A stretch of 16,335 nt of DNA from Chitinophagaceae bacterium. Lineage in GTDB: Bacteria; Bacteroidota; Bacteroidia; Chitinophagales; Chitinophagaceae. The stretch lies in assembly GCA_020846105.1 (NCBI GenBank), contig JADLEN010000125.1, forward strand, positions 1 to 16,335, in the 5' to 3' direction. The translations under genes and the position numbers were made by a program. The stretch's first letter is position 1. Every line of letters begins with the position of its first letter. The notes under the pieces are model-generated. The model was given only the letters and a program-made list of their open reading frames with translations. It was not told the DNA's origin and made no database searches. Of this stretch, positions 1 to 8,105 are shown one piece after another.

Positions 1-154
1 AAAATAGTTATCCATACTTATTGCAATTACTATACCATTTATGTGCTTTTTATTTCGTTCTGCTGTTAAAATTTTATCATAAAATGCCGATAATGCGACT
101 TTTTAGGGCTTAAAACATTTTTTCATTGCCGTACATTCGTAATTCAATTTATCC

Positions 155-2656
155 ATGCGCACACTATCCTTTATATCAGCAGCCTGTAATGCAAAAATAA
201 TTGGCCAGCAAGCCGACAAAATAATTAATGATATCATTACAGATTCGAGGCTGGTAAAAAGCCCAGAAACCTTGCTTTTTGCATGTATTGTTACTAAGCG
301 CAATGATGGGCATCAATATATTGGCGCAGCCTATCAGCAAGGCGTTCGTAGTTTTTTAATTACAAAAGAAATAGACCAGAGCCAATATCCAGAGTCTTGT
401 TTCTTATTGGTAAAAGATACAGTAGCGGCTTTGCAATTAATAGCAATTGCTGTTCGCAAACAATCAAACGTGCCCGTAATAGGTATTACGGGTAGCAATG
501 GCAAAACCATTATCAAAGAGTGGCTGAACCACTTGCTCAGCGATAGTTTTAATATAGTGCGAAGCCCCAAAAGCTATAATTCGCAGATAGGCGTTGCATT
601 GTCGGTATGGCAAATGATGGAGACGCACAACTTAGGAATTTTTGAAGCAGGTATTTCAGAGCCTGGCGAAATGGCACTGTTGGAAAAAATGATCCAACCG
701 AGCATTGGCATTTTTACCAATATAGGCGAAGCACACAACCAAGGTTTTGTAAATACGCGTCAGAAAATCAATGAAAAACTTAGCTTATTTACACATACAA
801 AATCGCTGATTTATTGCAGCGACTATTATGAACTTAATGAGGCAATAGCCCAATTTGCACATAACCGAAAAACTAATGACAGTAACGATTTGGCACTATT
901 CAGCTGGTCTTACAAGCACGATGCAACCTTGCGTATTACTACCATCCTGAAACAAGATGGCCAAACAAATATTGAAGGTGTGTATAACAAGCAAAATACT
1001 GCCATTAAAATACCTTTTACAGATGCTGCATCTATCGAGAATGCTATTAATTGTTGGTGTCTCTTATTATTATTAAATATTGCGCAACAAAAAGTAGTTG
1101 ACGGCATGGCAAGTTTAAAACCTATTGCCATGCGCTTAGAGATGCTGCAAGGCGACAATAATTGCTTGCTCATCAACGACACTTATAATGCAGACCTTCG
1201 CTCGTTGCGCATTGCATTAGATATGCTCGCGCAGCAAAAACAGCACACATCCCAAACGCTTATCCTTAGCGACTTGTACCAAACTGGAATGACTGAGGAA
1301 GCTTTATACACCGAGGTTGCAGCTATAATTGCAGACCAAAAAATAAATCGTTTTATTGGTGTTGGTACTTCATTGATGCGTCATCGCCATTTATTCGAGC
1401 GCAATAAAAATATGGAAACACTTTTTTTTCCAGACACCCAAAGCCTATTAAAACAAGTTTATTCCTTCAATTTCAACAACGAAGCAATCTTGCTTAAAGC
1501 TTCGCGGAGCTTTACTTTTGAAAAAATAATTTTATTGCTGGAGCAAAAAATACACCAGACAGTAATGACCATCAACCTATCTGCCTTACGGGGCAACGTA
1601 GCGGCTTTTCAGCGTAGGTTAAAACCTGCCGTAAAAACAATGGCAATGGTCAAGGCATCATCCTATGGCAATGGCGATTTTGAGATTGCCAATGTATTGC
1701 AACAGGCCCAGATAGACTACCTCACTGTGGCCTATGCCGATGAAGGGGTAGCGCTGCGCAAAGCCAATATAAAAGTACCCATAATGGTAATGAGCCCATC
1801 CACTGAGGCTTTCGATAGAATGATACTTTGGCAACTTGAACCTGAAATTTTTAATTTTCGCTCACTGAATCATTTTATACAAGTAGCAAACAGACTGGTT
1901 GTGAAAGACTATCCAATCCATTTAAAAGTAGATACAGGAATGCATCGATTAGGTTTTGTAGCCTCAGAAATTGCCGAGTTGATAAATATAATTACACAAC
2001 ATGCTTGCCTCCGTATTGCAAGTATTTTCAGCCATCTCGCCGCATCCGATGATATTGCTTTTGCCGCATTTACACACCAACAAGCAAGTGCATTTAATAG
2101 CATGAGTCAGCAAATAATAGAGGGTATTGGTTATAGGCCGTTATTGCATCTTTGCAATACGGCTGGCATAGCCATGTATCCCGAGTATCATTATGATATG
2201 GTGCGCTTGGGGCTTGGCTTATATGGTATTGATAGTAGCAATATAATCAATAATCAGCTAGAGCAAATAAGCACTTTGAAGACTACGATTGCGCAAATAA
2301 AAGAAGTAAATGCAGGCGATACAATTGGTTACAGTAGGCGTGGTGTTGTAAGTCGCAAAACCCGCATAGCTACTATATGTATAGGCTATGCCGATGGGCT
2401 GCCACGTGCATTGAGCAATGGTGAAGCTTATGTGATGATTAACAATAAGCCTGCAAAATTAATAGGCAATATAGCCATGGATATGTGCATGGTAGACATC
2501 ACCGATATAGATGCCGTACAAGAGGGCGATGAAGCTATTGTTTTTGGGGCAGCCTTACCCATTCAGCAAATTGCAGCATGGGCCGGCACCATCCCTTATG
2601 AGATAATGACGAGTATTGCACAGCGTGTAAAGCGGGTGTACATTAACGAAGGTTAA
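155..2656 (+). CDS. murF-alr: Bifunctional MurF (UDP-MurNAc-tripeptide:D-Ala-D-Ala ligase) / alanine racemase
   Basis: An 833-residue cytoplasmic fusion enzyme. The N-terminal half (about 1-465) is a MurF-type Mur ligase, which adds D-Ala-D-Ala to the UDP-MurNAc-tripeptide using ATP. It shows the P-loop GITGSNGKT (110-118), the FEAGISEPGEM motif (163-173), TNIGEAH (188-194), a Lys in NEKLSLF (K208, probably the carbamylated Lys by position) and the C-terminal-domain motif NDTYNA (341-346). The C-terminal part (about 471-833) is a PLP-dependent alanine racemase, which makes D-Ala. The PLP lysine is K500 in MVKASSYGNG, the second catalytic base is probably Y726 in IGYSRRG, and IGYADG and MDMCMVD follow. 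This fusion is known in Bacteroidota. The PLP motif differs from the common KADAYGHG form, which I believe is normal for fused versions. The start fits the family N-terminus; no Shine-Dalgarno is seen. It converges with ppk2, with 11 bases between stops. Confidence 0.96.
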   Translation: MRTLSFISAACNAKIIGQQADKIINDIITDSRLVKSPETLLFACIVTKRNDGHQYIGAAYQQGVRSFLITKEIDQSQYPESCFLLVKDTVAALQLIAIAVRKQSNVPVIGITGSNGKTIIKEWLNHLLSDSFNIVRSPKSYNSQIGVALSVWQMMETHNLGIFEAGISEPGEMALLEKMIQPSIGIFTNIGEAHNQGFVNTRQKINEKLSLFTHTKSLIYCSDYYELNEAIAQFAHNRKTNDSNDLALFSWSYKHDATLRITTILKQDGQTNIEGVYNKQNTAIKIPFTDAASIENAINCWCLLLLLNIAQQKVVDGMASLKPIAMRLEMLQGDNNCLLINDTYNADLRSLRIALDMLAQQKQHTSQTLILSDLYQTGMTEEALYTEVAAIIADQKINRFIGVGTSLMRHRHLFERNKNMETLFFPDTQSLLKQVYSFNFNNEAILLKASRSFTFEKIILLLEQKIHQTVMTINLSALRGNVAAFQRRLKPAVKTMAMVKASSYGNGDFEIANVLQQAQIDYLTVAYADEGVALRKANIKVPIMVMSPSTEAFDRMILWQLEPEIFNFRSLNHFIQVANRLVVKDYPIHLKVDTGMHRLGFVASEIAELINIITQHACLRIASIFSHLAASDDIAFAAFTHQQASAFNSMSQQIIEGIGYRPLLHLCNTAGIAMYPEYHYDMVRLGLGLYGIDSSNIINNQLEQISTLKTTIAQIKEVNAGDTIGYSRRGVVSRKTRIATICIGYADGLPRALSNGEAYVMINNKPAKLIGNIAMDMCMVDITDIDAVQEGDEAIVFGAALPIQQIAAWAGTIPYEIMTSIAQRVKRVYINEG

Positions 2657-2667
2657 TGGCTCAAAAA

Positions 2668-3564
2668 TTATTCCGCGAGCAGTTGCTCCTTTGCTTTTAG
2701 TAATGCTGCTTTTTGCGCAGCACTCACTTGTGGGTATTGTATTTTTAGCTTAGAAAATTCTTGCAAAATAATTTCACTTATTGCCAAGCGGGCACTCCAT
2801 TTATTATCTGCAGGTATCACAAACCATGGCGCATCTTCGGTAGCAGTTTTGGCTATCATCTCTTCGTAAGCCGCTTGATAATTATCCCAAAGCAAGCGTT
2901 CTTTGAGGTCGCCAAGTGAGAATTTCCAGTTTTTGGAGGGGTTATCAATACGTTCTATAAACCGGTTTTTTTGTTCCTCTTTGCTCAGGTGCAAAAAGAA
3001 TTTCATTACCACCGTTCCATTCTCTATGATATTATTTTCGAACCGTCTTATTTGCTTAAAACGGCTATGCCAAAAGGCATCATTTATATCACTTAGCTTG
3101 GTGATATTAGGTAGGTTTTCGCCCAAAATATATTCTGGATGCACACGCGTTACCAACACATTCTCGTAATGCGAGCGGTTGAAAATACCTATTTCGCCAC
3201 GGGCCGGCAATGCCTTGTAGTGCCGCCAAAAATAATCGTGGTCTAGCTCGTTGCTGCTAGGCACTTTAAAGTTGGAAACCCGCACCCCTTGTGGGCTTAG
3301 GTTGGTCATCACGTGCTTCACCGCACCATCTTTACCGGCAGCATCCATTGCCTGAAAAACAATCAAAACGCTGTATTTGTCTTGGGCGTATAGTTTGTCT
3401 TGTAGCTCAGCAAGTTTTAGGGTACTTTCTTGCATCATTCGCAAGCCTTCTTCTTTGTCAATACCCTTAGGATTGTAGGCCGTATCAAATTTTTTCAAAG
3501 AAAATTTTTTGCCTTCGGCTACACGCAAGCTGGCAATGTATTTTTTAAAATGAGGTATCGACAT
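2668..3564 (-). CDS. ppk2: Polyphosphate kinase 2 family protein (class III-like)
   Basis: A 298-residue PPK2-family phosphotransferase, which transfers phosphate between polyphosphate and nucleotides. The Walker A-like motif FQAMDAAGKDG lies at residues 70-80, and the Walker B/lid region GEIGIFNRSHYENVLVTRV at 123-141, with the R-S-H-Y-E set typical of PPK2 proteins that phosphorylate AMP and ADP (class III). The C-terminal half keeps the FLHLSKEEQ and NWKFSLGDL blocks. I chose the Met at 3562-3564. A longer frame opens at 3615, but the extra 17 residues lie over the end of the upstream glycosyltransferase gene and do not look like the family N-terminus. With this start the two genes overlap by 20 bases, which suggests translational coupling. 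Substrate preference is inferred from motifs only. Confidence 0.93.
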   Translation of the reverse strand: MSIPHFKKYIASLRVAEGKKFSLKKFDTAYNPKGIDKEEGLRMMQESTLKLAELQDKLYAQDKYSVLIVFQAMDAAGKDGAVKHVMTNLSPQGVRVSNFKVPSSNELDHDYFWRHYKALPARGEIGIFNRSHYENVLVTRVHPEYILGENLPNITKLSDINDAFWHSRFKQIRRFENNIIENGTVVMKFFLHLSKEEQKNRFIERIDNPSKNWKFSLGDLKERLLWDNYQAAYEEMIAKTATEDAPWFVIPADNKWSARLAISEIILQEFSKLKIQYPQVSAAQKAALLKAKEQLLAE

Positions 3565-5071
3565 GGGTTTCAGTTTTTTTATTAAAGGTAAAAACATAAC
3601 AAATCGCATACTCAAAATAATCGGTTTGGGTATGGTGTTGTTTTACAATATCTACTACTTTGTTTCTTGCGCCATCTCCGCCACCAGTGAAAAGAAAGAA
3701 GGCTCTTGGCGTGCTAATGTTTGCTGCTACTTCAGCAAAATGAGTATCGGCCCATTTGAATAAATAAGCACCGTACAAGGGGCGATATTTTGCGCTATCG
3801 GGGTGTATTTCTGTGTAATAAATATAGTCGTCCACAGTAGCACAGTCTATATACAATTCTTTACCAGTGCCGTTCTTAGACAAAATATAATCCATGCCAG
3901 CTGTAAACTCTTGAAAGGCAAATTTTTCTTTAAACAAGGATGCGAAATTGTATTCTTTAAGAATAAACAAACCAAAAATAAGAACAGGTATTTTGGCAAT
4001 TTCCGAACGAAACGACATTAAAAAAGCAAAGCCATAACCTACCATCAACATCGTAAATGGTAGTATGAAAAGCACCACGCGCTCTATGAGCGAAAACTGA
4101 TTGAGTGCCGCAGCCACTAGTGTTATAAGTATCGGGAAGCAGAACAAAGCAAACCGTGCCAACGACTGACGCAAAAGCCTATAGGCACCAAGCAAAATAA
4201 ATACTATAGCTGCGTGCCATGAGTAGGTATTGTAGCCAACAGTATTGTTCAGTATCTCGCGAAGGCGTATCCAATTGTGCTCCCACTCTTCCATACTTGT
4301 AGGGGTAGCAAAAAGAAAATACGGCCGGTGGTAATTTTGTAGATAGCTCGAGTTGATTTGGTTTTTTAATATTACCTCGAAATATAGTGCAAACTGCGCC
4401 AGCCAAACGATAGCAATGATTACCAATAAAGGAAATAATTGCCACTCTTTTTTGGCGGCTACCTGAAAAAAGTAATAAAAACCTACCGATGCCAATATAA
4501 ATACCGAAGGCTGCGAAGCCCATATAGCAATACTGCCAGCCAGCAACCAAGTGATTACAAACCTCTTTTTGCTTACCAAAAATATATCGATAGCCAAGGC
4601 TAGTGCTACCAAACAAATAGCTACAAAAGCATCTGGCACGTACTGTTTTACCTCGGCCGAATATTTGATGAGAATAGGGGCAAAGCACAATAGCCCTAAG
4701 GGCAACCAAAGGCTATTGACAGGCAATACTTTGCGCAGCAAATGCCAAAACACAAATATAGAGCCGAGGCCACAGAGCAACGCGCTAAGCCTCATGGCTT
4801 GCTCTGAGTAGCCAAAAAGATGACTAAACACCTCCAGGCTCCACAAATAAATAGGTGCGGCATATTGCTCATATTTTAGCGGTTGTAGCAGCTCCAAAAA
4901 GCCACGTTCGTAAATATTACGTACCACATTGGCCTCGTCTATTATAAGGTTGCGGTTTTGGACAAAAATGGTAATCCTAAATACGATACCTATCAATACA
5001 ACAACTAAAGCCAAGAGTTCAAATCGATTTTCGAATGGCTTTTTAAAAATATTTTTCTGAAACATAAACAT
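3545..5071 (-). CDS. GT39/ArnT-like integral membrane glycosyltransferase
   Basis: A 508-residue polytopic membrane protein with the GT-C layout (dolichyl-phosphate-mannose mannosyltransferase / ArnT / RgtA-like). A first membrane helix (about 18-37) is followed by a loop with the acidic pair D45-E46 in LIIDEANVV, the expected catalytic/metal-binding position. KYEQYAAPIYLW (66-77) and YSAEVKQYVPD (137-147) match the conserved short motifs of lipid-linked-sugar transferases. About ten hydrophobic segments run to around residue 372. The last ~118 residues look soluble and are probably periplasmic. Such enzymes move a sugar from a polyprenyl phosphate carrier to lipid A, glycan or protein; the acceptor here cannot be told. 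A second possible start is M3. The end overlaps ppk2. Function beyond the superfamily is unknown. Confidence 0.85.
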   Translation of the reverse strand: MFMFQKNIFKKPFENRFELLALVVVLIGIVFRITIFVQNRNLIIDEANVVRNIYERGFLELLQPLKYEQYAAPIYLWSLEVFSHLFGYSEQAMRLSALLCGLGSIFVFWHLLRKVLPVNSLWLPLGLLCFAPILIKYSAEVKQYVPDAFVAICLVALALAIDIFLVSKKRFVITWLLAGSIAIWASQPSVFILASVGFYYFFQVAAKKEWQLFPLLVIIAIVWLAQFALYFEVILKNQINSSYLQNYHRPYFLFATPTSMEEWEHNWIRLREILNNTVGYNTYSWHAAIVFILLGAYRLLRQSLARFALFCFPILITLVAAALNQFSLIERVVLFILPFTMLMVGYGFAFLMSFRSEIAKIPVLIFGLFILKEYNFASLFKEKFAFQEFTAGMDYILSKNGTGKELYIDCATVDDYIYYTEIHPDSAKYRPLYGAYLFKWADTHFAEVAANISTPRAFFLFTGGGDGARNKVVDIVKQHHTQTDYFEYAICYVFTFNKKTETHVDTSF

Positions 5072-5081
5072 GAGAATGTGC

Positions 5082-5089
5082 CAAAGCTA
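5082..5089 (-). promoter_or_regulatory. Possible -7 element for the membrane glycosyltransferase
   Basis: Read on the minus strand this is TAGCTTTG, an exact match to the Bacteroidota -7 consensus TAnnTTTG, 10 bases before the ATG at 5071. No TTTG-like -33 element sits at the usual distance, and the implied leader is only a few bases. One exact 8-base degenerate match is weak evidence. Confidence 0.25.
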
Positions 5090-5184
5090 ATAATATTTGC
5101 ACAACCGCTACATTCTTGTTGTATTACCACTTTTCTTTCTGCTACAAAAGAACGTATTTTGCACAAAATTTCAATCATATCCCA

Positions 5185-6282
5185 ATGGCTTTACAAGTAG
5201 GAATAGTGGGCTTGCCCAATGTCGGAAAATCCACCCTTTTTAATGCAGTAAGTAATAGTGCCAAGGCACAAGCATCCAACTATCGTTTTTGCACCATAGA
5301 GCCCAATGTAGGCTTGGTAGATGTGCCAGACGAGCGCTTGAGTAAGTTAGAAGAATTGGTGCAGCCACAGCGCGTAGTGCCTACCACTATAGAGTTTGTA
5401 GATATTGCAGGTCTTGTAAAAGGCGCTAGCAAAGGCGAGGGATTGGGCAACAAATTCTTAGCCAATATCCGCGAGGTAGATGCTATTGTACACGTTATCC
5501 GTTGTTTCGAAGATGAGAATATCCTGCGCGAAGAAGGCGATATCAACCCCGTAGCCGATAAAGAAATAATAGACACAGAGCTGCAACTACAAGACCTAGA
5601 AAGTGTAGAAAAGAAAATGCAGCGCATGGAAAAAATGGTGAAAGCCGACCCCAAAGCCAAGCCCGCTTTAGAGGTTTTGACAAAGGTAAAAGCACACTTA
5701 GAGCAAGGCAAAAACGTACGCGGAATGGAGCTCGATGGCACAGACCTAGAAGCTATTGCCGATATATTCTTGCTTACCCAAAAACCCGTACTATATGTGG
5801 CCAATGTAGACGAAGGCGCGATACACACCGGCAACAAATACTCCGAAGCATTGGTAGCAGCGGCTACTGCCGAAAATTCACAAGTTATCGTGATGAATAA
5901 CTCCATAGAAGCTCAAATATCGGAAATGGAAGGCGACGAGGATAAAGCTATTTTCCTAGAAGAATATGGCCTTACCGAGCCTGGCCTCAACCGCCTAATA
6001 CGCAGCGCCTACAAGCTTCTAGACCTCATTACCTATTTTACAGCAGGGGTGCAAGAAGTGCGCGCTTGGACCATACATAAAGGTTGGAAAGCACCACAGG
6101 CCGCATCTGTAATCCATACAGATTTCGAAAAAGGTTTTATCAAAGCCGAAACCATTGCTTATAACGATTATGTACAGTACAAAACCGAAGCCGCCTGCCG
6201 CGAAAGTGGTAAGCTACGCATAGAAGGAAAAGAATACGTAGTGGCCGATGGCGACGTACTGCATTTCCGATTTAATGTTTAA
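5185..6282 (+). CDS. ychF: Redox-regulated ATPase/GTPase YchF (Obg-like, OLA1 family)
   Basis: A 365-residue cytoplasmic P-loop NTPase that associates with ribosomes. It shows G1 GLPNVGKST (9-17), the switch II motif DIAG (73-76) followed by the glycine-rich LVKGASKGEGLGN, and NVDE (207-210) in place of the NKxD of true GTPases. That substitution is the hallmark of the ATP-preferring YchF/OLA1 family. A coiled-coil insertion lies at about 125-200, and a C-terminal TGS domain at about 282-365, ending in the usual DGDVLHFRFNV. The frame is open back to 5116, but the start at 5185 (MALQVGIVGLPN) matches the family and its length (about 363-365). A TATTTTG box at 5155-5161 also fits a short leader to this start. 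It lies 17 bases upstream of the methyltransferase and is probably co-transcribed with it. Confidence 0.97.
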   Translation: MALQVGIVGLPNVGKSTLFNAVSNSAKAQASNYRFCTIEPNVGLVDVPDERLSKLEELVQPQRVVPTTIEFVDIAGLVKGASKGEGLGNKFLANIREVDAIVHVIRCFEDENILREEGDINPVADKEIIDTELQLQDLESVEKKMQRMEKMVKADPKAKPALEVLTKVKAHLEQGKNVRGMELDGTDLEAIADIFLLTQKPVLYVANVDEGAIHTGNKYSEALVAAATAENSQVIVMNNSIEAQISEMEGDEDKAIFLEEYGLTEPGLNRLIRSAYKLLDLITYFTAGVQEVRAWTIHKGWKAPQAASVIHTDFEKGFIKAETIAYNDYVQYKTEAACRESGKLRIEGKEYVVADGDVLHFRFNV

Positions 6283-6299
6283 TAAATAATAGAATAATT

Positions 6300-7247
6300 A
6301 TGCCCGAAAACAAGCTCTTGATGTTTGAAAACAGATTGCGCAAAGTGTACAAACATTTTGCCAAAATCGCACGCAAACAGCAAGTAGCTTGTTTTCGTTT
6401 TTACGACCACGACATGCCCGAGTTTCCTTTTGTAATAGAAAACTACAACGGAGCCATACATGCCGCAGAATACAAGCGCCGCCACACCATGGAGGAGGCC
6501 GAGCACGAAACCTGGGTAGCCGCTTGCAAAGAAATTATAGCGCAAGTAGTAGCCATAGACCCAACTCTTGTGTTTATGAAAATGCGCCAACGCAAAGAAG
6601 GCAAAGAAGGCCAATACCAAAAGCTAGACACCGCCAAGCAAGAGCGCATAGTACCCGAGGGCGACCTTAATTTTATCATCAACCTTACCGACTATCTCGA
6701 CACCGGACTTTTTCTAGACCACCGCATTACCCGCAACCTAGTGCGCCAAGAGGCACGCGGCAAGCGCGTGCTCAACCTCTTTTGCTACACAGGCTCTTTT
6801 ACCGTATATGCCGCCAAAGGTGGCGCGCGCAGCATCACCTCTGTAGATCTTTCTAAAACCTATATCAACTGGGCAAAGCGCAACCTACAGTTCAATAAAC
6901 TATTCGATGCCGAAAAACACGAAATGATGCAGGGCGACGTAATGCAAATTATCAACGACCTACCCAAAGATACTTTCGACATCATTATCTGCGACCCGCC
7001 CACTTTCTCCAACAGCAAGCGCATGGACGAGGATTTTGACGTGCAGCGCGATCATGTAACCCTGCTGCGAAAACTACTCAAAGCCTGCACCGATACCGGC
7101 AAAATCTATTTCTCCAACAATTACCGAGGCTTCTCTATGGACCGAGACGCCCTGCCAGCAAGCATCGTGCGCGATATTACCGCAGCCACCACCCCCTTCG
7201 ATTTTCAGGGCAAGCTACACCGCAGCTGCTACCTTATCCAGAAATAA
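6300..7247 (+). CDS. rlmK: Stand-alone RlmK-type 23S rRNA methyltransferase (class I SAM)
   Basis: A 315-residue SAM-dependent methyltransferase matching the C-terminal half of E. coli RlmKL, the half that makes m7G2069 in 23S rRNA. Diagnostic blocks are YDHDMPEFPF (35-44), NLTDYLDTGLFLDHRITR (128-145), the SAM-binding motif LNLFCYTGSF (158-167), the acidic motif II SVDLSKTY (181-188), the catalytic-region motif DPPTFSNSKRM (232-242) and FDVQRDH (246-252). The N-terminal 120 residues correspond to the pre-catalytic domain seen in RlmK/RlmI proteins. The THUMP domain and the RlmL (m2G2445) half are absent from this gene, so any RlmL activity must come from elsewhere. It starts 17 bases after ychF ends, suggesting an operon. 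The exact target base is inferred from similarity; a related C5-cytosine or guanine target cannot be excluded. Confidence 0.85.
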   Translation: MPENKLLMFENRLRKVYKHFAKIARKQQVACFRFYDHDMPEFPFVIENYNGAIHAAEYKRRHTMEEAEHETWVAACKEIIAQVVAIDPTLVFMKMRQRKEGKEGQYQKLDTAKQERIVPEGDLNFIINLTDYLDTGLFLDHRITRNLVRQEARGKRVLNLFCYTGSFTVYAAKGGARSITSVDLSKTYINWAKRNLQFNKLFDAEKHEMMQGDVMQIINDLPKDTFDIIICDPPTFSNSKRMDEDFDVQRDHVTLLRKLLKACTDTGKIYFSNNYRGFSMDRDALPASIVRDITAATTPFDFQGKLHRSCYLIQK

Positions 7248-7264
7248 GCTAGCCCCCCCGGCAC

Positions 7265-7294
7265 AAAAAAAAGGCAGCACCCATTGGCACTGCC
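7265..7294 (-). terminator. Intrinsic terminator downstream of the SDR gene (possibly bidirectional)
   Basis: Read on the minus strand, a GGCAG...CTGCC hairpin (7273-7294; 5-bp stem with a long loop that can pair further) is followed by a run of eight T (7265-7272). This is a good fit for Rho-independent termination of minus-strand transcription leaving the SDR gene. On the plus strand the hairpin is followed by the T-rich stretch 7301-7318, so it may also end the ychF-rlmK transcript. Confidence 0.6.
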
Positions 7295-7316
7295 CTATCC
7301 TTTATTTACTTTTTAT

Positions 7317-8105
7317 TTAGATACTACCCGTGCGGCCACCATCCACAGGTATGCTCGTACCATTTACATAAGCCGCCGCCGGCGATGCCAAGAAAGCCAC
7401 CATAGCCGCTATCTCCTCGGGCTGCCCAAAACGCCCCGCAGGTATCTCGGCTAGCATCTATTGGGTCACCTCTTCTTGGGGCAGGCCACCCTTAGTAGCC
7501 TTGTTTTCTATTATACCACTAAGCCTAGCCGTAGCCGTAGCCCCGGGCAGTACATTGTTCACCGTTATACCATATTGGCCCAGCTCATTGGCCATGGTCT
7601 TGGCCCAAGACGCCACCGCTCCACGAATAGTGTTAGACACGCCCAAGCCACGTAGCGGTATCTTTACCGACGTAGAAATAATATTAATCACCCGGCCATA
7701 GCCCGCCGCCTGCATAGCGGGCACCACCAAGCCCGTCACTATATGGTTGCATATCAGGTGCTGGTTAAAGGCAGCCAGAAAAGCATCTGTACTAGCCGCC
7801 GAAGCCAAGCCCGCCGCCGGGCCACCACTATTATTTACCAATATATGCACCTGGTTGTGCGCCACAAAAGCCGCCACCACACTGCGCACCAGCTCTGGCT
7901 GGCTATAGTCTGCCACCAAATACTGGTGCTGCTGCCCCTTGCTAGTATCTAGCGTAGCTATTGCTTTTTGCAGCGCCGCCTCGTTGCGTGCCAGCAATGT
8001 ACATTGCGCGCCTAGCTGTGCTAGCGCCTGTGCCGATGCCAGCCCAATACCCTGCGTACTGCCTGCCACTAGGGCATTGCGCCCCGATAAGTCTAATGAT
8101 AACAT
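7317..8105 (-). pseudogene. SDR-family oxidoreductase interrupted by an in-frame TAG
   Basis: A short-chain dehydrogenase/reductase reading frame of 262 codons plus stop, with one amber codon at codon 216 (7458-7460). The open part before it is 215 codons (7458-8105). The remaining 46 codons (7317-7457) continue in the same frame and encode the expected SDR C-terminus, with GRFGQPEEIAAMVAFLASP and NGTSIPVDGG. The Rossmann motif AGSTQGIG is at 14-21, NNSGG at 91-95 and the catalytic-type Ser at S144. The usual YxxxK is replaced by SxxxR (S157, R161), as I recall from a divergent SDR branch often labelled FabG-like. An ATG follows the TAG directly, so a 46-residue fragment could restart there. 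The cause may be a recent nonsense mutation, a sequencing error or readthrough. Substrate unknown. It is divergent from the aldo/keto reductase gene. Confidence 0.85.

Noticed and set aside
1..154. Left-edge A/T-rich DNA as a promoter or partial upstream gene
   Set aside because: No open frame enters from the edge. TACATTCG (132-139) is one mismatch from a -7 element but lacks a -33 partner, so no site is called.
3565..3615. Upstream in-frame extension of ppk2 (17 residues)
   Set aside because: It lies over the end of the glycosyltransferase gene in another frame and does not match PPK2 proteins.
4179..4709. 176-codon open frame on the minus strand within the glycosyltransferase gene
   Set aside because: It is an alternate frame of a gene with clear membrane and GT-C motifs, and it shows no domain of its own.
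5091..5100. TAATATTTGC as a possible ychF promoter
   Set aside because: It misses the first T of TAnnTTTG and has no partner element. The box at 5155-5161 is better placed for the start at 5185.
5116..5184. Upstream in-frame extension of ychF (23 residues)
   Set aside because: The residues do not resemble any YchF N-terminus. The Met at 5185 gives the standard start and length, and a promoter-like box lies inside the extension.
5280..5906. 208-codon open frame on the minus strand within ychF
   Set aside because: It is antisense to an unambiguous YchF, rich in Ser/Thr/Ile as expected of a shadow frame, with no recognisable domain.
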